From positions 1 through 9,300 of the forward strand of contig JACDGA010000050.1 of NCBI GenBank assembly GCA_013815505.1: a DNA stretch of 9,300 nt. The letters are read 5' to 3'. Below, in pieces: positions 1-5,734 of this stretch. The position numbers and the translations under genes were made by a program. Each line of letters starts with the position of its first letter. The first letter of the stretch is position 1. The notes under the pieces were generated by a model. It was not told the origin of the DNA, did not search any database, and saw nothing but the letters and a program-made list of their open reading frames with translations. This DNA comes from Acidimicrobiia bacterium (lineage in GTDB: Bacteria; Actinomycetota; Acidimicrobiia; Acidimicrobiales; Ilumatobacteraceae).

Positions 1-610
1 GCATCACGTCGCCGCACAGTGACGCCACGGTGGTGTCGACGGCGTCGTCGTCGGACGCGACGTGTGACACGAGGCCGACGCGCAACGCCTCGTCGGCATC
101 GAAGGCATTGCCGGTGAGAAACGCCGTCGCCAGCTGCGTGGCCGGCACGCGGCGCAGGATCGGCACGGCGATGACGGCCGGGGCGAGCCCGAGACGCACC
201 TCCGTGAGCGCGAACTGCACGTCGGCGCGCACGACGACGAAGTCGCACGACGCCATCAACCCGATGCCGCCGGCGCGGACGGGACCCTTCACGGCGGCGA
301 TGACCGGGACGGGGAGGTCCATGATCCGCGTCAGGACGTCGACGAACGAACCCGAGTCGCCAGACCCGCCGGCTCGCTCCTTCAGATCCGCACCGGCACA
401 GAACACTGGTGCGACGTGTGTCAGCACGACGGCGCGCAACGAGTCAGGATCGCCGGCGATCGTGGTCGCCGCCTGCTCGAACGCGTTGACGAGGCCGGCC
501 ACGAGACGCCGCGACAGGGCGTTGCGGTTGGACGGCGACGACAACGTGACGGTCATCACGCAGTTCGACGTCGTGACGTCGACGGCGGGTGAGTCGGGTT
601 CAGTCGGCAA
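1..610 (-). CDS. Enoyl-CoA hydratase/isomerase family protein (3' end outside window)
   Basis: Crotonase-fold protein acting on acyl-CoA thioesters; 203 codons are visible and roughly 50 C-terminal residues are expected beyond base 1. Counted from a TTG at 610, the first oxyanion-hole segment VFCAGADLKE lies at 69-78 and the second, RAGGIGLMASCD, at 112-123. The Glu of FALTE (137) matches rat hydratase Glu164, while the Glu144 position is Gly (GGIGL). This one-Glu pattern together with TEVRLGLAPAVI resembles the methylglutaconyl-CoA/short-chain hydratase-like branch of the family, so the substrate (possibly leucine or fatty-acid breakdown) is uncertain. Start: ATG at 556 would cut into the first beta strand (VDVTTSNCVMTVTLSSP), so an upstream start is preferred. 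TTG 610 overlaps the upstream hydrolase gene by 11 bases; GTG 559 is another option. No clear Shine-Dalgarno is visible. It is probably the last visible gene of the minus-strand operon. Confidence 0.88.
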   Translation of the reverse strand, partial: MPTEPDSPAVDVTTSNCVMTVTLSSPSNRNALSRRLVAGLVNAFEQAATTIAGDPDSLRAVVLTHVAPVFCAGADLKERAGGSGDSGSFVDVLTRIMDLPVPVIAAVKGPVRAGGIGLMASCDFVVVRADVQFALTEVRLGLAPAVIAVPILRRVPATQLATAFLTGNAFDADEALRVGLVSHVASDDDAVDTTVASLCGDVM

Positions 611-2336
611 CGGGATCGAGCGCGCCGGCCGTGTACTCCGAACCCGAGTTCCACAGCAAGAAGCCTTCGGCGCCGACGAACCGGGCGGCGTCGATCTGGG
701 CGCGCACCATGGGTGCGTCGTACACGACGCTGCCGGAGTCGAAGTCCTGCAACCACGGGACGACCGCCGCGCCACTGCCGGCGACGGCACGTTCGAAGTC
801 GGCGACGGAGGCGCCGACGATGTCGCCGGGCTGGCGGACGGGATCGGCGACGTCGAACTCACCGGGGCCCCAGTGCGACGGGTAGACCATCGGCGAGATG
901 TAGTCGACCTGCGGAGCGAGCAGCTGGATGTCCTGGGCGATCTGTTCGGGGCGCGTCGAGGCGATGCCGAACACGGACACTCCGAGCGCCGCGTCCTCGC
1001 CGAGCCGCTCGCGCGTCTCAGCGACGAAACGGGCGATCGAGATGTCGGCCGGCGTGCGCAGCCCGTTGAACTTCATCGACGAGAGGTCGCCCTCCGGCCT
1101 GCGGACGTAGTCGTAGAGGATCTCGTCGAAGCCGAGCCGGACGGCTTCGTCTGCGAGGTCCATCTGATAGTCGCGAACCTCGGGACTGGCGAGGTTCGTG
1201 AACGCGGCGTCGCCGTAATCGTTGGCGAGTGGTGCGCTGCCGTCGCCGTTCAGCACGATCAGGTCGGTGCGCCCGTTGTCGGCCGCCCATTGCGCCATCG
1301 TGGGGTCGAGGAAGTTCACGACGCGTCCGATGACGCGGACGTCGAGGTCGTGCAGCTCCTTGATCGCCTGCTCGGGGTCGTAGAGGTCACGCGTGGCGCC
1401 GATCTTCTTCGCCAGCGGGACGTCGGACAGGTACCCGACCTCGCCGCCCTCGTCCTTGATGTCGAGTTGCACGGCGTTGATGCGGCCGGACTTCACGAGC
1501 TCGATCACGCTGGCCCGCAACGTCGGATCTGACCAGCCGGCTGCCGTGATGTGCACGCCGGTGGTCGCCGGGTAGTCAGGCTTCGCTGCTGTCGCTGCGA
1601 CGGGCAGCACTGTGCGTGATGGGTTGCCGTCCTTGTCCTTGGCGACGAGTACGACCTCGCTCGCGCCCGGGGCGATGTCGAGTTGGAACCCCCCGCCCTC
1701 GCCGAGCGGGATCGCCTGCCCGTTGGCTCTCAGCGAAGCGGTGTCGTTGGCGATGCCTCGCATCGAGATCACCTCGCCGTTGCCGGGATCGACGACCGCT
1801 CGCGGCAGCATCAGCGTCGGACCGGACGGGTCGAAGTCGAACGTCCGCTCGATGCGCTCGCCGCCGAGCATGTAGCGGCCGCCGAGCGTGACGACGTACG
1901 TGTTCTTGCCGGGGCGGATCGCGTCGACGAGTGCCTTGCGGGAGGTGATGAGCGCTTCACCACGCTGCGCCTCCGTGACGGGCACGTCGGTGCCGTTGAG
2001 CGTGACACGGACTGCGCCGGCCGCGGGTCCTCCGGCGACGATGCGCAGCCGCAACTCGGAGAGATCCTTGCGCTGCAGTTGCTGGCCGTCGTCGATGCCG
2101 ATGACCTCGAGGTCGGTCCAGTTGACCCGCGTCGCCACGACGCCGCCGGCGAGGCTGACGACGACAGCCGTCCCTGCCACCACGACCCACGGGCGACGAC
2201 GGTTGCTGCGGTATCCACGCTTGGGTCGGCGCGGCGACGTATCGTGAAATCCGGCGTCGTACAACCGGCCCAATCCGGCGGTGACGTCGGTCCTGTGGTG
2301 GGGGCCACGTCGCAACGCGCGCCCCTGGATGGCCAT
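600..2336 (-). CDS. Membrane-anchored putative glycosyl hydrolase (DUF4015-type TIM barrel)
   Basis: 578 residues. A basic N-terminus (residues 35-49, rich in Arg/Lys) precedes one hydrophobic segment at about 50-68 (WVVVAGTAVVVSLAGGVVA), so the bulk should lie outside the membrane. Residues about 100-250 look like beta-rich Ig-like material with short strands. From about 260 a TIM-barrel region follows the DUF4015/putative glycosyl hydrolase pattern: HITAAGW (262-268), NAVQLDIKDEGGEVGY (287-302), VRVIGRVVNFLDP (333-345), GFDEILYDYVRRPEG (402-416), VDYISPMVYPSHWG (477-490) and VPWLQDF (526-532). The acidic residues in DIKDE and DEILYDY are candidate catalytic residues. The substrate is not known; the location in a run starting with uppS makes an envelope polysaccharide plausible, but that is inference. 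ATG 2336 is chosen because a TANNNT hexamer lies 9 bases upstream and the N-terminus ahead of the anchor is positively charged, as expected for the cytoplasmic side; there is no Shine-Dalgarno. Confidence 0.82.
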   Translation of the reverse strand: MAIQGRALRRGPHHRTDVTAGLGRLYDAGFHDTSPRRPKRGYRSNRRRPWVVVAGTAVVVSLAGGVVATRVNWTDLEVIGIDDGQQLQRKDLSELRLRIVAGGPAAGAVRVTLNGTDVPVTEAQRGEALITSRKALVDAIRPGKNTYVVTLGGRYMLGGERIERTFDFDPSGPTLMLPRAVVDPGNGEVISMRGIANDTASLRANGQAIPLGEGGGFQLDIAPGASEVVLVAKDKDGNPSRTVLPVAATAAKPDYPATTGVHITAAGWSDPTLRASVIELVKSGRINAVQLDIKDEGGEVGYLSDVPLAKKIGATRDLYDPEQAIKELHDLDVRVIGRVVNFLDPTMAQWAADNGRTDLIVLNGDGSAPLANDYGDAAFTNLASPEVRDYQMDLADEAVRLGFDEILYDYVRRPEGDLSSMKFNGLRTPADISIARFVAETRERLGEDAALGVSVFGIASTRPEQIAQDIQLLAPQVDYISPMVYPSHWGPGEFDVADPVRQPGDIVGASVADFERAVAGSGAAVVPWLQDFDSGSVVYDAPMVRAQIDAARFVGAEGFLLWNSGSEYTAGALDPVAD

Positions 2337-2345
2337 AGGTGGGGA

Positions 2346-2351
2346 ATCCTA
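2346..2351 (-). promoter_or_regulatory. Possible -10 hexamer for the glycosyl hydrolase gene
   Basis: Read on the minus strand this is TAGGAT, ending 9 bases before ATG 2336, the same spacing as at glyS and trpF. It would give a leaderless or near-leaderless transcript and supports ATG 2336 as the start. Confidence 0.35.
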
Positions 2352-2361
2352 TGCACGAGAC

Positions 2362-2375
2362 GTGTCACATGACAC
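2362..2375. promoter_or_regulatory. Palindrome upstream of the glycosyl hydrolase gene (possible operator)
   Basis: GTGTCA (2362-2367) and TGACAC (2370-2375) form a perfect inverted repeat with a 2-base spacer in the 61-base gap between dinG and the hydrolase gene. It lies 11-24 bases upstream of a possible -10 hexamer (2346-2351), overlapping the -35 zone. A second small palindrome, GACATGTC, is at 2392-2399 by the dinG stop. A dimeric regulator site is plausible, but chance cannot be excluded. Confidence 0.4.
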
Positions 2376-2397
2376 ACGCGCGGCCTGGCAGGACATG

Positions 2398-4287
2398 TCA
2401 GGACGTCGTTGCCGTGAGCTCGCTGAGGAATGCCTCGATCTCTTCGCGATGGCGCGTGCGGCGCATCGGTGGCAACGCCCGGACGATGTCCCAGCGGTAG
2501 CGCGCAGTTGCGAGCCGTGAGTCGAGCACGGCGACGGCGCCGCGATCGGTGGCGTTGCGGATCAAACGACCGGCGGCCTGGGCGAGCAGCATCGCCGCCC
2601 GTGGCACGTCGATCTCGGCGAACGCCCTGGCGCCGACGAGGTCGCGGCGAGCGGCGAGCAGCGGATCGTCGGGTCGTGCGAACGGCAGGCGGTCGACCGT
2701 CACGAGGCTCAGCGTGCGGCCGGGGACGTCGACGCCGGAGAAGAGCCCCACCGTGGCGAACAGGCACGTCGGCTCGTCGTCGGCGAACGTGGACAGCAGC
2801 AACGGCTTCGGAAGCGAACCCTGCGTCAGGACCGGCACGTCGACTCGCTGTGCGACCGCGTCGGCGGCGGCGTGCATCGCCTTCCAGCTCGTGAACAGCG
2901 CGAGCGTTCGGCCACCCGCCGCGGTGATCAGGGCGGCCAGCTCGTCGTGGAGCTGGTCGCGGTAGCCGTCGTCACGAGGGTCAGGCAGGTGAGCGGCGCA
3001 GTAGAGCAGCCCGTTCGCCTCGTAGTCGAACGGGCTGCCGACGTCGACGATCTCGGTGTCATCGATGCCGAGGCGCTTGGGCAGCCCCGTCGGGATGGTG
3101 GCGCTCGTCAGGACGGCCGCACGCTGGTCCCACAGGCGGGCGCGCAGCACGGGCGCGACGTCGAGCGGTGCGACCACGAGACGCGGCGCAGCCGGTGTGC
3201 CGCCGACGAACACCACGTCGGTGTCGCCGGCGGCATGCACGACGTCGATCGCCACGGCGAGCGAGCCGACGACCTGCTGCGCGCGCAGGCGGCGTTGCTT
3301 CACGTCCTCGCTGTCGGCCCGAATCGCGGCGAGCACGGAGAGGCACTCGTCGAGCACGAGTCGCAGGTCGGCGAGCCAGTCGAGGGAGTCGGACCCTGGT
3401 TGCATCCGCTCACCGACGTGACCGGCGAGCGCGTCGTGCGTCAGCTGTGCGGCGTTGCCGAGGGCGTCCACGAGCTGCGCCTCGGCCACGATGCGGCGCA
3501 CGACCGCCGCTGCGTTGCGGAACTGCGACGGCATGATCTGCACCCCTGCGGTGTCGCTGATGACGTCTTCGAGCAGATGCGCCTCGTCGATCACGACCGC
3601 ATCGTGGGGCGGCAGCAGGAGGCCCCCGCTTGCGAGGTCGATGCCGAACAGGTGCATGTTGACGACCGTGATGTCGGCCTCTGCGGCGCGACGTCGCGCC
3701 ATCTCGGCGAAGCAGTCGTGGCCGCGCGGGCACTTCGACGCGCCAGGGCACTCGTCCGACGAGACGCTGACCGCACGCCACGTGGCATCGGCCGGCGACC
3801 AGTCGAGATCGGCGATGTCGCCGGTCGTGGTCTCGTCGGCCCAGTCGCGCAGCCGGCCGATCTGCGCGAACGCGGGTCCACTGACGCCTTCCAAGTCGAG
3901 TGCGGGTTGCGTCGCGCCGGCCAGCTCGTCAAGGCGCTGACGGCACACGTAGTTCGACCTTCCTTTCACGACCGCGAAGTCGAAGTCGAGGCCGCTGTGC
4001 TCGGCGACGAACGGGAGGTCCTTGCGTGCCAGCTGGTCCTGCAGCGCCTTGGTCGCCGTGACGACCACGACCGGGCGCCCGAGCATCGCCGCCGGCACGA
4101 GGTAGGCCAACGACTTCCCGGTGCCGGTCCCGGCCTGGATGACGGCGTGGCGACCCTCGGACAGCGCGCGTGCGGCTGTGATCGCCATCTCGTGCTGTCC
4201 CGGTCGTTCCTCTGCGTGTTCGAGGGCACCGGTGACCTTCGCCAGCACGGGGTCGACGCGGTCGTCCGCCGCGGCGTCAGCGGTCAC
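2398..4287 (-). CDS. dinG: DinG-type ATP-dependent DNA helicase with Fe-S cluster (XPD/Rad3 family)
   Basis: Superfamily 2, 5'-3' DNA helicase of 629 residues, a usual length for the family. Motifs in order: a Gln near EERPGQHEM (27-34); Walker A GTGTGKS (53-59); four Cys for a 4Fe-4S cluster at 115 (YVCRQRL), 180, 186 and 192 (ECPGASKCPRGHDCF); DEAH box at 234-237 (VVIDEAH); LTSATI (393-398); GVDVPG (518-523); and QAAGRLIRN (570-578) carrying the arginine finger. All catalytic elements are intact, so an active helicase is expected, with a likely role in repair or R-loop/G4 resolution known from DinG relatives. The reading frame stays open a further 31 codons upstream, but that extension (Arg-rich, no motif) lies inside uppS. 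The GTG at 4287 overlaps the uppS stop as GTGA, a 4-base overlap that implies translational coupling. No exonuclease domain is fused, unlike some Firmicutes DinG. Confidence 0.93.
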   Translation of the reverse strand: MTADAAADDRVDPVLAKVTGALEHAEERPGQHEMAITAARALSEGRHAVIQAGTGTGKSLAYLVPAAMLGRPVVVVTATKALQDQLARKDLPFVAEHSGLDFDFAVVKGRSNYVCRQRLDELAGATQPALDLEGVSGPAFAQIGRLRDWADETTTGDIADLDWSPADATWRAVSVSSDECPGASKCPRGHDCFAEMARRRAAEADITVVNMHLFGIDLASGGLLLPPHDAVVIDEAHLLEDVISDTAGVQIMPSQFRNAAAVVRRIVAEAQLVDALGNAAQLTHDALAGHVGERMQPGSDSLDWLADLRLVLDECLSVLAAIRADSEDVKQRRLRAQQVVGSLAVAIDVVHAAGDTDVVFVGGTPAAPRLVVAPLDVAPVLRARLWDQRAAVLTSATIPTGLPKRLGIDDTEIVDVGSPFDYEANGLLYCAAHLPDPRDDGYRDQLHDELAALITAAGGRTLALFTSWKAMHAAADAVAQRVDVPVLTQGSLPKPLLLSTFADDEPTCLFATVGLFSGVDVPGRTLSLVTVDRLPFARPDDPLLAARRDLVGARAFAEIDVPRAAMLLAQAAGRLIRNATDRGAVAVLDSRLATARYRWDIVRALPPMRRTRHREEIEAFLSELTATTS

Positions 4288-5018
4288 GTGACGAGCTCGA
4301 GCGCACGATCGAGCTCGTGCTCGTCGAACTCGGGCCACGGGCAGTCGGTGAAGCGGATCGCGGCGCCGGCCGACTGCCACAGCAGGAAGTTGGACACCCG
4401 CCGCTCGCCGCTCGTGCGGACGAGCACGTCGACGGGCGGCAGTTCAGGGAGATAGAGCTGCGACGAGATGTCCTCCGGCGTCATCGGCAGACCGCGGGCG
4501 CGCACGCCGGCCACGGCATCGCACAGCTCACGCCGGCCTCCGTAGTCGAAGGCGATCGTGAGCACCATGCCCGTGTTGTGCGAGGTGGCGGCGATGGCCT
4601 TGCGAATGGCCCGCTGCACGTAGCGGGGCGTGCGGGCGTCGGGGGCATCGAACGGACGGCCGATCCACTGCACCCTGACACCCAGCTCGTTGAGCTCGGC
4701 GAGCCGCCCGAACAGCTTCTCGTGCAACCCGAGTATGTGACGCACCTCCGTGCGCGGCCTGACCCAGTTCTCCGTCGAGAAGCCGAACAGCGTCAGCCAC
4801 CCGATGTCGCGGCGGACGGCGACCCGGACGAGACGGGCGATGTTCTCCTCGCCCTCGGAGTGACCCGCCGTGCGCGGCAGTCCGCGTGCCGCCGCCCAGC
4901 GGCCGTTGCCGTCCATGATGCAGGCGACGTGACATGGCCGGTGGCCGGGTGCCGCCGGAGCGTCCGGCGTGCCAGGTGGACGGGGAGGGGTCACGACTCG
5001 CCCCAAGATACGCGCCAT
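4284..5018 (-). CDS. uppS: Cis-prenyltransferase (undecaprenyl diphosphate synthase family), catalytic-type subunit lacking the C-terminal RXG motif
   Basis: 244 residues. Condenses isopentenyl diphosphate onto an allylic primer to make the long-chain lipid carrier of cell-wall synthesis. Visible signature: HVACIMDGNGRWAAARG (30-46) with catalytic Asp36, His53 (AGHSEGE), FGFSTENW (78-85), FDYGGR (157-162) and RTSGERRVSNFLLWQ (201-215), whose Arg201, Glu205 and Arg207 match E. coli Arg194, Glu198 and Arg200. Two elements are missing. The AYAE segment after LLWQ (E. coli Glu213) is AGAA, with Ala220. The protein also ends at ELVT, right where homodimeric enzymes continue to RRFGG. No other frame after the stop encodes that motif. 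Start: ATG 5018 gives a normal N-terminus; GTG 4994, 10 bases after a TATCTT hexamer, is a good alternative. The frame is open up to 5222, but that part overlaps the divergent gene. The first base pairs of dinG overlap its stop. Confidence 0.92.
   Translation of the reverse strand: MARILGRVVTPPRPPGTPDAPAAPGHRPCHVACIMDGNGRWAAARGLPRTAGHSEGEENIARLVRVAVRRDIGWLTLFGFSTENWVRPRTEVRHILGLHEKLFGRLAELNELGVRVQWIGRPFDAPDARTPRYVQRAIRKAIAATSHNTGMVLTIAFDYGGRRELCDAVAGVRARGLPMTPEDISSQLYLPELPPVDVLVRTSGERRVSNFLLWQSAGAAIRFTDCPWPEFDEHELDRALELVT
5005..5010 (-). promoter_or_regulatory. Possible -10 hexamer for uppS (leaderless GTG start)
   Basis: Read on the minus strand this is TATCTT, fitting TANNNT, 10 bases before GTG 4994. 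If used, uppS would be translated from a leaderless mRNA beginning at or near that GTG (236 residues), instead of from ATG 5018. No -35 match to TTGACA is seen at the expected distance. Confidence 0.3.
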
Positions 5019-5050
5019 GAGCCGGTCGCTCGTGCCTGCGACATGGGAGA

Positions 5051-5635
5051 ATGATCCTCGTGGGTTCTCGTGTGTCGACATCGTCGCTGCCGCGATCCAC
5101 CGTTGCCGCCGAGGGTTTGCGACACGCGCTCGTCGTCGGTGGCACGGTCCGCCAGTGGCGCGAGGCGACGGAGGAGCGGTGGCGAGAGCGCATCGAGTCA
5201 CTGGGCACCGTCGCACTGGCATCGGGCGCGAGCTGGCTGACGCTGCGGCCGTACGGCGACGACGGCGAGGACCACGGCATGCTCGTACGCAGCGAGCACC
5301 GCCTCACCCACGGCGACGCGACGTGCGTCGTCATCGTCGAGCCCATGGCCGACGGTCGGACGCGCTTCGCGACGGCGATGGCCGACCTCGATCCTGCCGT
5401 GGACGTGACGGAGTCTGCCGTCGCCGACGCGCTCTACCGTCCGGCGGAGGCCGAACCCGACCTCGTGCTCGTGCTCGGCGACGACCGCACGCTGCCGCCG
5501 TCACTCGTCTGGGAGCTGGGCTACGCCGAGCTGGTCTTCTCCGACGTCTCGTGGGACCTGCTCGCCGGCGACGACCTCGCCCGCGCGATCGGCGAGTTCA
5601 CCAACCGCAACCGGAGATTTGGCGGTCTCCCGTGA
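5051..5635 (+). CDS. Degenerate UppS-fold protein with intact RXG motif; candidate NgBR-like accessory subunit
   Basis: 194 residues. The C-terminal half aligns without gaps to E. coli UppS from Trp207 to Gly245: LVWELGYAELVFSD (152-165) ending in NRRFGG (187-192), so the dimer-interface Glu (160) and the RXG motif (Arg189-Gly191) are present. The catalytic parts are gone. HALVVGGTVRQW (25-36) sits where HVAIIMDGNGRW should be, so Asp becomes Gly; no SxENW is found (WLTLRPYGDD instead); and the RTSGExR segment reads VLGDDRT, without the two phosphate-binding Arg residues. The family's helical middle is shortened by several tens of residues. It is therefore unlikely to catalyse prenyl transfer alone. 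It is divergent from uppS and upstream of recO, the place uppS occupies next to recO in mycobacteria. Start: GGGAGA at 5045-5050 abuts ATG 5051, so GTG 5060 (9-base spacing) may be the true start. Non-enzymatic roles cannot be excluded. Confidence 0.85.
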   Translation: MILVGSRVSTSSLPRSTVAAEGLRHALVVGGTVRQWREATEERWRERIESLGTVALASGASWLTLRPYGDDGEDHGMLVRSEHRLTHGDATCVVIVEPMADGRTRFATAMADLDPAVDVTESAVADALYRPAEAEPDLVLVLGDDRTLPPSLVWELGYAELVFSDVSWDLLAGDDLARAIGEFTNRNRRFGGLP

Positions 5636-5644
5636 GGGAGGACG
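5622..5644 (+). repeat. 23-base direct repeat, copy 1 (over the stop codon of the degenerate UppS gene)
   Basis: Perfectly repeated at 5711-5733, 89 bases downstream. It contains the inverted repeat CTCCC (5627-5631) / GGGAG (5636-5640) around the loop GTGA (a GNRA-type tetraloop in RNA). The TGA stop of the upstream gene (5633-5635) lies in the loop, so terminating ribosomes would open the hairpin. Confidence 0.85.
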
Positions 5645-5710
5645 CCCGGCCGTGCGACCGCGAGGGAGCCGGGCGGAGATGGGGTGCGGGGGCGCAGCCC
5701 CTGCGGAGGT
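5645..5710. other. 66-base segment between the two direct repeats, rich in inverted repeats
   Basis: No ORF of its own. It contains CCCGGC (5645-5650) facing GCCGGG (5668-5673), a near copy of part of the flanking repeat (CCGCGAGGGAG, 5658-5668), a strong hairpin at 5686-5704 and a Shine-Dalgarno-like GGAGGT (5705-5710). The arrangement looks like an 89-base tandem duplication that has since diverged, or a small palindromic insertion. Which of the two cannot be told from one genome. Confidence 0.5.
5686..5704 (+). repeat. Strong GC hairpin between the degenerate UppS gene and recO
   Basis: GCGGGGGC (5686-5693) pairs with GCCCCTGC (5697-5704), with one G-T wobble and the loop GCA. There is no T-run afterwards, so it is not a canonical intrinsic terminator. 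It could be an mRNA processing or stability element, or a dispersed palindromic repeat. Confidence 0.6.
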
Positions 5711-5733
5711 GCGGTCTCCCGTGAGGGAGGACG
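5711..5733 (+). repeat. 23-base direct repeat, copy 2 (over the recO ribosome binding site)
   Basis: Identical to 5622-5644. Stem CTCCC (5716-5720) / GGGAG (5725-5729) with loop GTGA; G5714-C5732 and T5715-A5731 can extend it across one bulged G. The right arm is the recO Shine-Dalgarno, so the folded form would hide it. Confidence 0.85.
5725..5730 (+). promoter_or_regulatory. recO ribosome binding site, possibly sequestered in a hairpin
   Basis: GGGAGG ends 4 bases before GTG 5735 and is the only strong Shine-Dalgarno correctly spaced for recO. It decides that start over the in-frame GTG at 5684. It forms the right arm of the GUGA-tetraloop hairpin. Confidence 0.65.
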
Positions 5734-5734
5734 C

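Noticed and set aside
189..196. Missing first catalytic Glu in the hydratase as a sign of a dead enzyme
   Set aside because: The Gly at the Glu144 position (GGIGL) is common in active crotonase-family branches; the second Glu (FALTE) and the oxyanion-hole segments are intact.
30..1532. 500-codon plus-strand open frame opposite the hydratase and hydrolase genes
   Set aside because: Low-complexity Arg/Asp/Val-rich translation with no recognisable motif. It mirrors the codon bias of the minus-strand genes, whose proteins carry clear family motifs.
1811..2767. 318-codon minus-strand frame bridging dinG and the hydrolase gene
   Set aside because: Out of frame with both real genes; the translation is an Arg/Ser/Pro-rich string typical of a frame-shifted GC-rich gene.
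4284..4300. Loss of the UppS C-terminus by a recent frameshift
   Set aside because: No frame downstream of the stop encodes an RRFGG-like end, and the stop is neatly overlapped by the dinG start.
2872..4455. 527-codon plus-strand open frame opposite dinG
   Set aside because: Shadow frame in GC-rich DNA; the opposite strand encodes an intact DinG with all helicase motifs and the Fe-S cysteines.
5019..5222. N-terminal extension of uppS up to the longest open frame
   Set aside because: It would overlap the divergent gene by about 170 bases and adds Arg/Ala-rich sequence unlike UppS N-termini.
5686..5704. GC hairpin as an intrinsic terminator before recO
   Set aside because: No T-run follows; the next bases are GGAGGTGCGG. 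Kept only as a structural element.
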